From the NCBI GenBank assembly GCA_036172265.1, contig JASFBA010000009.1, positions 1-18,368 of the forward strand: a stretch of DNA of 18,368 bases. Direction: 5' to 3'. This document shows, piece after piece, positions 1 to 7,198 of the stretch. The position numbers were made by a program, and so were the translations under genes. The first letter of the stretch is position 1. Each line of letters opens with the position of its first letter. The notes under the pieces are model-generated. The model searched no databases, was not told the origin of the DNA, and saw only the letters and a program-made list of their open reading frames with translations. The stretch comes from JASFBA01 sp036172265 (lineage in GTDB: Bacteria > Chloroflexota > Chloroflexia > DTKN01).

Positions 1-1
1 G

Positions 2-142
2 GAGATGGTGATGCCGGGGGACAATGTGAACATGGATGTGGAACTCATCGAGCCGGTGGCGATTGAGGAGGGCCTGCGCTTTGCCATCCGGGAGGGTGGT
101 CGGACGGTAGGTGCCGGCGTCGTCACCAAGTTGATCGAGTAA
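2..142 (+). CDS. tuf: Elongation factor Tu, C-terminal fragment (5' end outside window)
   Basis: EF-Tu carries aminoacyl-tRNA to the ribosomal A site as a GTP complex. Only the last 46 residues are present, and the reading frame is open at the left window edge. They contain the domain III stretch MVMPGDNVNMDVELI and end with GLRFAIREGGRTVGAGVV then TKLIE and a TAA stop. This is the typical EF-Tu tail, so the identity is secure although the GTPase domain is not visible. tuf directly before rpsJ is the usual join between the str and S10 gene blocks. The gap to rpsJ is 31 bases and shows no promoter, so read-through is likely. Confidence 0.96.
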   Translation, partial: EMVMPGDNVNMDVELIEPVAIEEGLRFAIREGGRTVGAGVVTKLIE

Positions 143-173
143 ATGGGCACAGGCCCTCAGGAGGGAATCCAGC

Positions 174-482
174 GTGGCTAGGCAGAAGATCCGCATCCGT
201 CTGAAGGCTTATGATCACCGCATCCTGGACGAGTCGGCCCGTCAGATCGTGGAGACGGCGGAGCGCACGGGGGCCAAGGTGGCCGGCCCGGTGCCGCTGC
301 CGACCAAGATCGAGCGCTATTGTGTGATCCGCTCTCCCTTCACGGACAAGGACTCCCAGGAGCACTTTGAGATTCGGACGCACAAGCGGCTGATCGACAT
401 TGTGGACCCGACCTCCCAGACGATCAACACGCTCATGCGCCTGAACCTGCCGGCCGGGGTGGACATCGAGATCAAGATCTAG
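174..482 (+). CDS. rpsJ: 30S ribosomal protein S10
   Basis: S10 is a small-subunit head protein and, as NusE in well-studied bacteria, also a transcription antitermination factor. The 102-residue product has the family's usual length and matches it throughout, with the opening QKIRIRLKAYDHRILD, the central GPVPLPTK and the HFEIRTHKRLIDI segment. The start is GTG at 174, set by an AGGAGGG site at 159-165. It is the first gene of the S10 block and follows tuf closely, with rplC 27 bases downstream. Confidence 0.98.
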   Translation: MARQKIRIRLKAYDHRILDESARQIVETAERTGAKVAGPVPLPTKIERYCVIRSPFTDKDSQEHFEIRTHKRLIDIVDPTSQTINTLMRLNLPAGVDIEIKI

Positions 483-509
483 GCCGGCAAAAAAGCGAGT
501 GGGTGAACG

Positions 510-1142
510 ATGATTACCGAAATTCTTGGTCGGAAAGTCGGCATGACCCAGATCTTTGATGCGGGCGGGGAAGTGATTCCCGTCACCATCATCGAGGCTG
601 GCCCCTGTGTCATTACCCAGGTCAAGACCCAGGAGCGCGACGGCTACGGGGCCGTGCAACTGGGCTACGAGGAGGTCGAGCGGAAGCGGCTGAACAAGCC
701 GTTGCTGGGCCATCTGGGCCATCTCCCCCCCTTGCGCATCCTGCGGGAGGTGCGGGTGGAGGATCCTTCGGCCTACCGGGTTGGCCAGCGGGTGGACGTC
801 AGCGTCTTCCGTGTGGGGGACTATGTGGATGTCACCGGTACTTCCAAGGGCCGGGGCTTTGCCGGCGTGGTCAAGCGGCACGGCTTCGGTGGCGGCCCGC
901 GGACCCACGGCCAGAGCGACCGGCTGCGCGCTCCTGGCGGCATCGGTGCTTCGACCTATCCGGGGCGGGTGCACAAGGGAAAGCGCATGGCCGGCCGGAT
1001 GGGCGGCCGGCGGGTGACCGTACAGGGCCTGCAAGTGGTGGAGGTGGACCCGGAGCGCAACCTCCTGCTGGTGCGTGGAAGCGTCCCCGGTTGCAATGGC
1101 GGCCTGCTCCAGGTGCGCAAGTCGGTCAAGCGTAAGAAGTAG
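510..1142 (+). CDS. rplC: 50S ribosomal protein L3
   Basis: L3 is an early-assembly 23S rRNA-binding protein whose long loop reaches towards the peptidyl transferase centre. The 210-residue product starts MITEILGRKVGMTQIF, the classic L3 opening. It contains the conserved central loop (KGRGFAGVVKRHGFGGGP, then THGQS and the GSIGA-like GGIGAST) and the KRMAGRMGG segment. The ATG at 510 has only a weak GTGGGTG-like ribosome binding site, so translation may be partly coupled to rpsJ. It ends 10 bases before the rplD start. Confidence 0.98.
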   Translation: MITEILGRKVGMTQIFDAGGEVIPVTIIEAGPCVITQVKTQERDGYGAVQLGYEEVERKRLNKPLLGHLGHLPPLRILREVRVEDPSAYRVGQRVDVSVFRVGDYVDVTGTSKGRGFAGVVKRHGFGGGPRTHGQSDRLRAPGGIGASTYPGRVHKGKRMAGRMGGRRVTVQGLQVVEVDPERNLLLVRGSVPGCNGGLLQVRKSVKRKK

Positions 1143-1152
1143 GGGGACGACT

Positions 1153-1815
1153 ATGGAGACGACGATGGAAGAAGGCACGCTGGCAACCCCGGTCTTCAAC
1201 ATGGCCGGCGAGCAGGTGGGGAGTGTCCACCTGAACGGCTTTATCTTCGGCATCCGGCCCAACCTGGCCGTGATGCACCAGGCGCTGCGGCGACAACTGG
1301 CCAATGCCCGGTTGGGCACGCACCAGACCAAGACCCGGGGCGAGGTCAGCGGCGGTGGGCGCAAGATGTGGCGGCAAAAGGGCACCGGCCGGGCCCGGCA
1401 GGGCAGCCGGCGGGCACCGCACTGGAAGGGTGGCGGCACCGTCTTCGGCCCTCATCCGCGCAAGTACACCCAGGATATGCCGCGCAAGATGCGTCGCCTG
1501 GCGGTACGCTCGGCCCTCTCGCTCAAACGGGCCGAGGAGCAGATCATCCTCCTGGACGACCTGCATCTGGAGGAAAGGCGTACCAAGGCCATGCTTCAGG
1601 TGCTGGAGAACCTGCATCTGGCAGAAGACAGAACCCTGATTGTCCTGCCGGAGAAGGACCCCCTGGTCCAGGCCTCGGCCCGCAACATCCCCGGGGTAAA
1701 GACGCTCCTGGCCTCGTACCTGAACGTAGCCGACCTCCTGGACTATGACCGGGTGCTTATGCCGGTGTCCAGCCTGGAGGTGATCGGCCGAATTTGGGGC
1801 CGGCGGGAGGAGTGA
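1153..1815 (+). CDS. rplD: 50S ribosomal protein L4
   Basis: L4 binds 23S rRNA, lines the exit tunnel, and in E. coli represses the S10 operon. I chose the ATG at 1153 (220 residues), which has an AGGGGG site at 1141-1146. The frame stays open further upstream into rplC, but a start there would overlap rplC and lengthen the protein beyond the family norm. A second in-frame ATG at 1165 lacks its own site. The tunnel loop is clear at TKTRGEVSGGGRKMWRQKGT, followed by GRARQGSRRAPHWKGGG. No E. coli-style long S10 leader is present upstream of rpsJ. One base separates it from rplW. Confidence 0.97.
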   Translation: METTMEEGTLATPVFNMAGEQVGSVHLNGFIFGIRPNLAVMHQALRRQLANARLGTHQTKTRGEVSGGGRKMWRQKGTGRARQGSRRAPHWKGGGTVFGPHPRKYTQDMPRKMRRLAVRSALSLKRAEEQIILLDDLHLEERRTKAMLQVLENLHLAEDRTLIVLPEKDPLVQASARNIPGVKTLLASYLNVADLLDYDRVLMPVSSLEVIGRIWGRREE

Positions 1816-1816
1816 G

Positions 1817-2104
1817 ATGGACCCATACGAAGTGCTTCGGCGCCCGATCCTGACGGAGAAGAACACCTTCCTGATGGAGAAGAACAACCAGTACACCTTC
1901 GAAGTGGATATGCGGGCCAACAAGGTCCAGATCAGAGAAGCGGTCGAACTGGCCTTTGGGGTGCAGGTCCTGGATGTGCGCACCTGCATCGTTCCAGGGA
2001 AACCGCGCCGTCGAGGGCGGGTGATCGGTTCGAGCAAGCCGTGGAAGAAGGCGGTGGTCACCCTAGCGCCTGGAGAGCGGATCGACATCTTCCAGGGTGT
2101 ATAA
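1817..2104 (+). CDS. rplW: 50S ribosomal protein L23
   Basis: L23 sits at the tunnel exit and docks trigger factor and signal recognition particle. The 95-residue product has the family's length. It starts MDPYEVLRRPILTEKNT, continues with the NQYTFEVDMRANKVQIREAV strand-helix segment, and keeps the basic loop with KPRRRGR. The ribosome binding site (GGGAGGAG) lies inside the 3' end of rplD, one base from its stop, so translation is probably coupled to rplD. Confidence 0.97.
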   Translation: MDPYEVLRRPILTEKNTFLMEKNNQYTFEVDMRANKVQIREAVELAFGVQVLDVRTCIVPGKPRRRGRVIGSSKPWKKAVVTLAPGERIDIFQGV

Positions 2105-2136
2105 AGCGTTGATCGTTCGGCGGTAGGAGCAAGGAA

Positions 2137-2970
2137 ATGGCAATCAAAAAGTTCAAGCCCACGTCGCCGGGCCGGCGCTGGATGAGCGGGGCCTCCTTCG
2201 AGGAGATCACGCGGGAGGAGCCGGAAAAGGCCCTTCTGCGTCCGCGGAAGCAAAAGGCCGGCCGCAACAACCAGGGGCGGATTACGGTGCGGCACCGGGG
2301 CGGTGGAGCCAAGCGCCGCCTGCGGGTCATTGACTTCAAGCGGGACAAGTTCGATGTCCCGGCCCGGGTGGCCTCGATCGAATACGATCCGAACCGTTCG
2401 GCACGCATCGCCCGGCTGCACTATGCCGACGGCGAGAAGCGCTACATCCTGGCCGCCGAAGGCCTGCGGGTGGGCGATACCCTGATCTCCTCGCGGAATG
2501 CCGTGGAGGTACGGGTGGGCAACGCTATGCCGTTGCGCCATATTCCCCTGGGCACCCAGGTGCACAACTTGGAACTGAACGTGGGTCGAGGGGGCCAGTT
2601 GGTGCGGTCGGCCGGCACCTCGGCCCAACTGATGGCCAAAGAAGGAGACTATGCCCATGTCCGGATGCCTTCTGGCGAGGTGCGCCTGATCCGGCTGGAC
2701 TGCATGGCCACGATCGGGGTGGTGAGCAATCCCGAACACTCCCTTATCAGCCTGGGCAAGGCCGGAAGGAAACGCCACCTGGGCCGAAGGCCGTCTGTTC
2801 GGGGTTCGGCGATGACCCCCCGCGACCATCCCCACGGCGGCGGGGAGGGCCGCTGCCCGGTGGGGATGCCGGGGCCCAAAACGCCCTGGGGAAAACCCTC
2901 GCTGGGGTATCGCACCCGCAAGAACAAGCGCACCGACCGCTTCATCGTCCGCCGGCGCGGCACTTCGTAG
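2137..2970 (+). CDS. rplB: 50S ribosomal protein L2
   Basis: L2 is a core 23S rRNA-binding protein needed for subunit joining and for the peptidyl transferase region. The 277-residue product is full length. It opens with MAIKKFKPTSPGRRWMS and has the GRNNQGRITVRHRGGGAKRR segment and the family hallmark near the C-terminus (RDHPHGGGEGR, then the GxPGPKTPWGKP motif) before a basic tail. The Pro-His-Gly run contains the His known to matter in E. coli L2. The start ATG follows a TAGGAG site. Confidence 0.99.
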   Translation: MAIKKFKPTSPGRRWMSGASFEEITREEPEKALLRPRKQKAGRNNQGRITVRHRGGGAKRRLRVIDFKRDKFDVPARVASIEYDPNRSARIARLHYADGEKRYILAAEGLRVGDTLISSRNAVEVRVGNAMPLRHIPLGTQVHNLELNVGRGGQLVRSAGTSAQLMAKEGDYAHVRMPSGEVRLIRLDCMATIGVVSNPEHSLISLGKAGRKRHLGRRPSVRGSAMTPRDHPHGGGEGRCPVGMPGPKTPWGKPSLGYRTRKNKRTDRFIVRRRGTS

Positions 2971-2988
2971 TTATCTGGAGGTTGGAGC

Positions 2989-3276
2989 ATGTCCCGTTCG
3001 CGGAAAAAAGGTCCCTACGTGGACCCCAAACTGCTGAAAAGGATCGAAGAGATGAACCGCACCGGCGAACGCCGGGTCCTGCGCACCTGGTCGCGGGATT
3101 CGGTGATCTTCCCCCAGATGGTCGGCCACACCATCGCGGTGCATGATGGCCGGCGGCACGTGCCTATCTACATCAGTGAAAACATGGTGGGCCATCGCCT
3201 GGGGGAATTCGCCCCCACCCGCCTTTTCCGCGGCCACGGCGGGAAAAAGGCCCGCATGGCGCGCCTGAAGAAGTAG
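2989..3276 (+). CDS. rpsS: 30S ribosomal protein S19
   Basis: S19 is a small-subunit head protein that forms a pair with S13 near the A site. The 95-residue product opens with MSRSRKKGPYVDPKLLKRI, has the TWSRDSVIFPQMVGHTIAVH core and the NMVGHRLGEFAPTRLFRGH segment, and ends in a basic Lys/Arg tail. The start ATG has a TGGAGG site. All family landmarks are intact, and it sits in the canonical place between rplB and rplV. Confidence 0.98.
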   Translation: MSRSRKKGPYVDPKLLKRIEEMNRTGERRVLRTWSRDSVIFPQMVGHTIAVHDGRRHVPIYISENMVGHRLGEFAPTRLFRGHGGKKARMARLKK

Positions 3277-3301
3277 CCGGGGCGAAATGGAGGAACAGCC
3301 C

Positions 3302-3664
3302 ATGCAGGTTCGAGCCGTTCATCGCTATATCCGGATGTCTCCGCGGAAGGTGCGACAGGTGGTAGACCTGGTGCGCGGCCGCCAGGTGGACGAGGCCCTG
3401 GCCATCCTGCGCCTGACTCCGCGGGCCGGTGCCCGTGAGGTGCTCCGGGCGCTGGAATCGGCCGTTGCCAACGCCGAAAACAACCATATGCTCACGCGGG
3501 AAGACCTCTACGTCGCCGTCATCGCTGCCGACGGCGGGCCGACCCTGAAGCGCTGGCGCCCCCGCGCCCGAGGACGGGCCGACCGCATTCGCAAGCGCAC
3601 CTGCCACATCACGGTAGTGCTGGATGAGTATGAAGAAACCGGCGAAGAGGAAATGGGCCGATAG
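3302..3664 (+). CDS. rplV: 50S ribosomal protein L22
   Basis: L22 lines the peptide exit tunnel; its hairpin loop is where macrolide-resistance changes occur in other bacteria. I chose the ATG at 3302 (120 residues, MQVRAVHRYIRMSPRKVRQV). An in-frame ATG at 3287 exists, but its bases form part of the GGAGGA site at 3289-3294, which is spaced 7 bases from 3302; a ribosome using that site would start at 3302. The tunnel loop region reads RPRARGRADRIRKRTCHITV. The C-terminus ends with a short acidic tail (EYEETGEEEMGR). Confidence 0.95.
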   Translation: MQVRAVHRYIRMSPRKVRQVVDLVRGRQVDEALAILRLTPRAGAREVLRALESAVANAENNHMLTREDLYVAVIAADGGPTLKRWRPRARGRADRIRKRTCHITVVLDEYEETGEEEMGR

Positions 3665-3691
3665 GGTACGCTTTGGCGTAAGGAGGATGTC

Positions 3692-4360
3692 TTGGGACGC
3701 AAAATTCATCCGATCGGCTTTCGGCTGGGAATCGTAACCGACTGGCAGTCCCGGTGGTTTGCCGAACGCAATTACACCGAACTTTTGCACGAGGACTTTG
3801 CCCTGCGCCGGCTGATTCGGGAACGGCTCAAGGGCGCTGCCGTGGCGCGTATCGAAATTCAGCGTTCGGCCAACCAGGTGGAGATTACCCTGCACACTGC
3901 CAAGCCCGGCATCGTCATCGGCAAGCGCGGGGCCAGTGTGGACCAGTTGCGGAAGGAACTGGAGGACTTTACGGGAAAGAAGGTTCGGCTGAACATCGAG
4001 GAGATTCGGCAGCCGGAGTTGGAGGCCGTTCTGGTGGCGGAGAGCATTGCCGAGCAACTGAGCAAGCGAGTGGCCTATCGCCGGGCTATGAAGCAGGCAG
4101 CCGCTCGGGCCATGCGCCTGGGGGCGAAAGGGATCAAGATCCGCTGCAGCGGCCGCCTAGCCGGAGCAGAGATGGCCCGTTCGGCCGTCGAAATGCGCGG
4201 CCGGGTGCCTCTGCAGACAATTCGCGCCGATATAGACTATGCCGTGGTGCACGCCCATACCATCTACGGGCGCATCGGGGTCAAGGTGTGGATCTACAAG
4301 GGCGATGTCCTGCCCGAGAAGGTCGAAGCGCCGGCCCTGCCGGGGGCCTCGACGGAATAA
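3692..4360 (+). CDS. rpsC: 30S ribosomal protein S3
   Basis: S3 lies at the mRNA entry channel of the small subunit and takes part in mRNA unwinding. The 222-residue product opens with MGRKIHPIGFRLGI, and its KH domain shows the GxxG-type loop IVIGKRG at about residues 74-80. The C-terminal half carries SGRLAGAEMARSA and the YGRIGVKVWIYKG hallmark. The start is TTG at 3692, with AGGAGG at 3681-3686. An ATG at 3687 is out of frame, so TTG is required by both alignment and spacing. Confidence 0.97.
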   Translation: MGRKIHPIGFRLGIVTDWQSRWFAERNYTELLHEDFALRRLIRERLKGAAVARIEIQRSANQVEITLHTAKPGIVIGKRGASVDQLRKELEDFTGKKVRLNIEEIRQPELEAVLVAESIAEQLSKRVAYRRAMKQAAARAMRLGAKGIKIRCSGRLAGAEMARSAVEMRGRVPLQTIRADIDYAVVHAHTIYGRIGVKVWIYKGDVLPEKVEAPALPGASTE

Positions 4361-4375
4361 GGTTGGAGTGAAGCG

Positions 4376-4789
4376 ATGTTGATGCCCAAGCGTACCAAGT
4401 ACCGCAAGATGCACAAGGGACGGCTCAAGGGCCGGGCCACCCGAGGCTGTACCATCGCCTTCGGCGAGTACGGGTTGCAGGCGCTGGAGCCGGTCTGGAT
4501 CACCAGCCGGCAGATCGAGGCCGCCCGCCGGGCTATCACCCGTCACATCCGCCGGGGGGGCAAGGTCTGGATTCGCATCTTTCCGGATAAGCCGATCACC
4601 CGCAAGCCGGCCGAGACGCGCATGGGTGGAGGCAAAGGCGCGCCGGACCACTGGGTAGCCGTAGTCAAACCGGGCCGCATCCTTTTCGAGGTGGCCGGCA
4701 TCAGCCGAGAGGTGGCCGAGGAGGCCATGCGCTTAGCCTCTCATAAACTCCCGATTCGCTGCCGCTTCGTAGCCCGTGAGGAGGCTTAG
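4376..4789 (+). CDS. rplP: 50S ribosomal protein L16
   Basis: L16 organises the A-site tRNA region of the large subunit. The 137-residue product begins MLMPKRTKYRKMHKGR and contains the conserved RATRGCTIAFGEYGLQALEP, RIFPDKPITRKPAETRMGGG and KGAPDHWVAVVKPG segments. Length and ends match the family. The ribosome binding site is weak (GGTTGGAGTG). Two bases separate its stop from rpmC. Confidence 0.98.
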   Translation: MLMPKRTKYRKMHKGRLKGRATRGCTIAFGEYGLQALEPVWITSRQIEAARRAITRHIRRGGKVWIRIFPDKPITRKPAETRMGGGKGAPDHWVAVVKPGRILFEVAGISREVAEEAMRLASHKLPIRCRFVAREEA

Positions 4790-4791
4790 GG

Positions 4792-5010
4792 ATGAAACGG
4801 ATCCGTTTGTCCGATCTGACGATGGCGGAGTTGCAGCAGAAACTGGAGGAGGCACGGCGGGAACTCCTGGACCTGCGCTTTCGCCTGGCCATCGGCCGCC
4901 TGCCCAACTACAGCCGCATCCCCCAGGTGCGCCGGGAAATTGCCCGCATCCTGACCGAGCAGCGCCGGCGCCAGTTGCAGGAGAGCGGCCTTCAGGAGGC
5001 AAAGAGATGA
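4792..5010 (+). CDS. rpmC: 50S ribosomal protein L29
   Basis: L29 is a small helical protein at the tunnel exit next to L23. The 72-residue product is a two-helix protein with the core motif MAELQQKLEEARRELLDLRF, then PNYSRIPQVRREIARILTE. It is slightly longer than many L29 proteins (about 65 residues) because of a polar C-terminal tail. GAGGAGGC at the end of rplP serves as its binding site. Its TGA stop overlaps the rpsQ ATG. Confidence 0.96.
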   Translation: MKRIRLSDLTMAELQQKLEEARRELLDLRFRLAIGRLPNYSRIPQVRREIARILTEQRRRQLQESGLQEAKR

Positions 5011-5258
5011 ACGGAAGGCGAAAAACGATGATCGGTCGGGTGGTCAGCAACAAGATGATGAAGACCGTCGTCGTCGAGGTCGAGTACCGCCGTCGCCACC
5101 CCCTTTACCAGAAGATCGTCCACAAGCGGCGCCGCTTCCTGGCCCACGACGAGGAAAACACCTGCCAGGAAGGAGACCTGGTGCGAATCGTCGAGACGCG
5201 CCCGCTGAGCCGGCTAAAGCGCTGGCGTGTGGCCGAGATCCTGGAGCGGGCGGCGTAG
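5007..5258 (+). CDS. rpsQ: 30S ribosomal protein S17
   Basis: S17 is a primary 16S rRNA-binding protein with an OB fold. The chosen ATG at 5007 overlaps the rpmC stop (ATGA) and has AGGAGG at 4994-4999, 7 bases upstream; the open frame extends further 5' but only into rpmC. The 83-residue product contains GRVVSNKMMKTVVVEVEY, HPLYQKIVHKRRRFLAHDEE and the GDLVRIVETRPLSRLKRWRV hallmark. The overlap implies translational coupling with rpmC. Confidence 0.97.
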   Translation: MNGRRKTMIGRVVSNKMMKTVVVEVEYRRRHPLYQKIVHKRRRFLAHDEENTCQEGDLVRIVETRPLSRLKRWRVAEILERAA

Positions 5259-5280
5259 CGAAGGCAGGAGGAGGACTCGG

Positions 5281-5646
5281 GTGATCCAGCCGATGTCGCG
5301 ATTGAAGGTCGCCGATAATACCGGGGCCAAGGAGATTATGTGCATCCGGGTCCTGGGCGGGTCGAACCGGCGCTATGCCGGCATCGGCGATGTGATCGTC
5401 GCTGCGGTGAAACAGGCCGTGCCCGATGGGCAGGTGAAAAAGAGCGAGGTGGTCCGTGCCGTGATCGTGCGCACCTCGCGGGGAATCCGCCGGCCGGACG
5501 GTTCCTACATCCGCTTCGACGAGAACGCCGCCGTGCTGATCACGCCGCAGGGCAACCCGCGGGGCACCCGTATCTTCGGTCCGGTGGCCCGGGAACTGCG
5601 CGACCGTTTTATGAAGATCGTTTCCCTGGCCCCCGAGGTTTATTGA
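5281..5646 (+). CDS. rplN: 50S ribosomal protein L14
   Basis: L14 sits at the subunit interface and contacts 16S rRNA. The start is GTG at 5281, six bases after an AGGAGGAGG site at 5266-5274, giving 121 residues, one fewer than the common 122. It opens MIQPMSRLKVADNTGAKEIM, has VRAVIVRTSRGIRRPDGSYI and ends with GPVARELRDRFMKIVSLAPE before VY. This is the first gene of the spc block; the 22-base gap from rpsQ has no promoter that I can see. Confidence 0.98.
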   Translation: MIQPMSRLKVADNTGAKEIMCIRVLGGSNRRYAGIGDVIVAAVKQAVPDGQVKKSEVVRAVIVRTSRGIRRPDGSYIRFDENAAVLITPQGNPRGTRIFGPVARELRDRFMKIVSLAPEVY

Positions 5647-5666
5647 GGGGGCGACAGGAGGGTACG

Positions 5667-5978
5667 ATGAAGATTCGTCGAGGAGATCTGGTGCTGGTTC
5701 GGGCCGGCAAGGACCGCGGAAAGCGCGGGCGAATCAAGCGCGTCCTGCCGAAGAAGGAACAGGTGATCGTCGAGGGCGTCAACCTGGTCAAGAAGCACCG
5801 CCGACCCCGAGGGCAGATGGACCAGGGAGGCATCATCGAACTGGAGGCTCCGCTCCATGTCTCCAGGGTGATGCTCATCTGCCCGCGCTGCAAGGAGCCG
5901 ACCCGCGTCGGTTATGAACTTTTGCCCGAAGGCGGCAAAGTCCGTATTTGCAAGGCCTGCCGCCAGGCGGTGGACTAA
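5667..5978 (+). CDS. rplX: 50S ribosomal protein L24 with a four-Cys C-terminus
   Basis: L24 is an assembly initiator for the large subunit. The 103-residue product begins MKIRRGDLVLVRAGKDRGKR, a KOW motif, and carries VEGVNLVKKHRRP. The C-terminal half has CPRC (Cys72, Cys75) and CKAC (Cys95, Cys98), a zinc-ribbon-like arrangement found in some bacterial L24 proteins and absent in others such as that of B. subtilis. The start at 5667 is set by AGGAGG at 5656-5661; the open frame runs further upstream inside rplN and is discounted. Confidence 0.97.
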   Translation: MKIRRGDLVLVRAGKDRGKRGRIKRVLPKKEQVIVEGVNLVKKHRRPRGQMDQGGIIELEAPLHVSRVMLICPRCKEPTRVGYELLPEGGKVRICKACRQAVD

Positions 5979-5992
5979 CGGGAGGCGTCCCC

Positions 5993-6532
5993 ATGGCTCG
6001 TCTGTTGGAATATTATCGCCAGGAAGTCGTCCCGGCCCTGTTGCGGGAGTTTGGCTACCGCAACGTCATGCAGGTACCGCGGCTGCACAAGATCGTGGTC
6101 AACATCGGTGTGGGCGAGGCCATCCAGAACGCCCGCGCCCTGGATGCGGCGGTGAACGACCTGCGTCTGATCACCGGGCAGCAGCCGGTGGTACGGCGCG
6201 CCCGGCGCTCGGTGGCGGCCTTCAAGGTGCGCACCGGGATGCCTATCGGGGTCAGTGTGACGCTGCGTGGCCGGCGTATGTACGAATTCCTTGACCGGCT
6301 GATCAACCTTGCCCTGCCGCGTATCCGCGACTTCCGCGGCCTTTCGTCCAAGTCGTTCGACGGCCGCGGCAACTATACGATCGGGCTGCGCGAGCAACTG
6401 GTCTTTCCCGAAATCGTCTACGACGAGATCGACCGACTGCGTGGCCTGGAAGTCTCGATCATCACCACGGCCAAGAGCGATGCCGAGGCCAAGGCGCTTC
6501 TGGCCCGGCTGGGGATGCCGTTTCGGGACTAG
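5993..6532 (+). CDS. rplE: 50S ribosomal protein L5
   Basis: L5 binds 5S rRNA and contacts the P-site tRNA and the small subunit. The ATG at 5993, with GGGAGG at 5980-5985, gives 179 residues, the normal length. Landmarks are the opening MARLLEYYRQEVVPALLREF, the NVMQVPRLHKIVVNIGVGEA segment, ITGQQPVVRRARRSVAAFKV and RDFRGLSSKSFDGRGNYTIG. It lies 14 bases after rplX and 14 bases before rpsN. Confidence 0.98.
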   Translation: MARLLEYYRQEVVPALLREFGYRNVMQVPRLHKIVVNIGVGEAIQNARALDAAVNDLRLITGQQPVVRRARRSVAAFKVRTGMPIGVSVTLRGRRMYEFLDRLINLALPRIRDFRGLSSKSFDGRGNYTIGLREQLVFPEIVYDEIDRLRGLEVSIITTAKSDAEAKALLARLGMPFRD

Positions 6533-6546
6533 GACAGGAGGAAACC

Positions 6547-6732
6547 TTGACGCGCAAGGCGCTTTTCATCAAGGCCAATCGGCCTCAAAAGTACCGGGTT
6601 CGCCAGTACCACCGCTGTAAAATCTGCGGCCGGCCGCGGGGCTACCTCCGCAAGTTCGGCCTCTGCCGTATCTGTTTCCGGGAACACGCCTCGCGGGGAC
6701 TGTTGCCCGGGGTAAAAAAGGCCAGTTGGTAA
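6547..6732 (+). CDS. rpsN: 30S ribosomal protein S14, zinc type (type Z)
   Basis: S14 is a late-assembling small-subunit head protein. This is the short 61-residue form with a zinc site: Cys24 and Cys27 (CKIC), and Cys40 and Cys43 (CRIC). The end LLPGVKKASW is the family signature. The start is TTG at 6547, with AGGAGG at 6536-6541 and 5-base spacing. The zinc form argues against most Proteobacteria as the host, which use the longer form without zinc. The unusually long 54-base gap that follows contains a hairpin. Confidence 0.98.
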   Translation: MTRKALFIKANRPQKYRVRQYHRCKICGRPRGYLRKFGLCRICFREHASRGLLPGVKKASW

Positions 6733-6773
6733 CCGGCCCGCGTCCCCGCGTAGGAACGGGGAGACCTGGCCGG
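6733..6773 (+). promoter_or_regulatory. Two-tier stem-loop between rpsN and rpsH
   Basis: In the mRNA an outer arm CCGGCC (6733-6738) can pair with GGCCGG (6768-6773), and an inner arm TCCCCG (6743-6748) with CGGGGA (6757-6762), leaving loop CGTAGGAA. The structure lies immediately before the GGAGGA site of rpsH (6777-6782). The pairing is read directly from the sequence. A role in controlling S8 synthesis is inferred only. Confidence 0.5.
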
Positions 6774-6786
6774 GTGGAGGAAGAGA

Positions 6787-7179
6787 ATGACCGATCCGAT
6801 CGCCGATATGTTGACCCGAATCCGCAACGCTCTTATGGCCCGCCATGAGGAGGTGCTGATCCCCTCTTCCCGCCTTAAGGAGGAGATTGCCCGCATTTTG
6901 AAGGCCGAAGGGTTTATCCAGCACTATGAGGTCTTTCAGAAGGGGCCTCGGCGAACGATACGCATCGTGCTCAAGTACACGGACGGGCGTCGGCCGGTTT
7001 TGACCGGGCTGAGCCGGGTGAGTAAGCCGGGACGGCGCGTCTATGTCTCCCGCGACGATATTCCCCGGGTCAAGGGCGGGCTGGGTTTTGCCATCCTTTC
7101 CACTTCTAAAGGGGTGATGACCGGGGAGGATGCCTGGCGGGCCGGGGTTGGCGGCGAGGTGCTCTGTTACGTCTGGTAG
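6787..7179 (+). CDS. rpsH: 30S ribosomal protein S8
   Basis: S8 is a primary 16S rRNA-binding protein of the platform and, in E. coli, the translational repressor of the spc operon. The 130-residue product opens MTDPIADMLTRIRNALMARH, has the GLSRVSKPGRRVYV segment and ends with the conserved ILSTSKGVMTGEDAWRAGVG then GEVLCYVW. The ATG follows GGAGGA at 6777-6782. It is preceded by a stem-loop described separately. Confidence 0.98.
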   Translation: MTDPIADMLTRIRNALMARHEEVLIPSSRLKEEIARILKAEGFIQHYEVFQKGPRRTIRIVLKYTDGRRPVLTGLSRVSKPGRRVYVSRDDIPRVKGGLGFAILSTSKGVMTGEDAWRAGVGGEVLCYVW

Positions 7180-7198
7180 CGAGGCCGAGGAGGATAGT

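Noticed and set aside
145..156. GGGC/GCCC mini-hairpin between tuf and rpsJ
   Set aside because: Four pairs only; too weak to call a terminator or leader structure.
1126..2835. A 569-codon open frame on the - strand opposite rplD, rplW and rplB
   Set aside because: It lies entirely antisense to three certain ribosomal protein genes, has no recognisable domains and reflects codon bias in GC-rich DNA.
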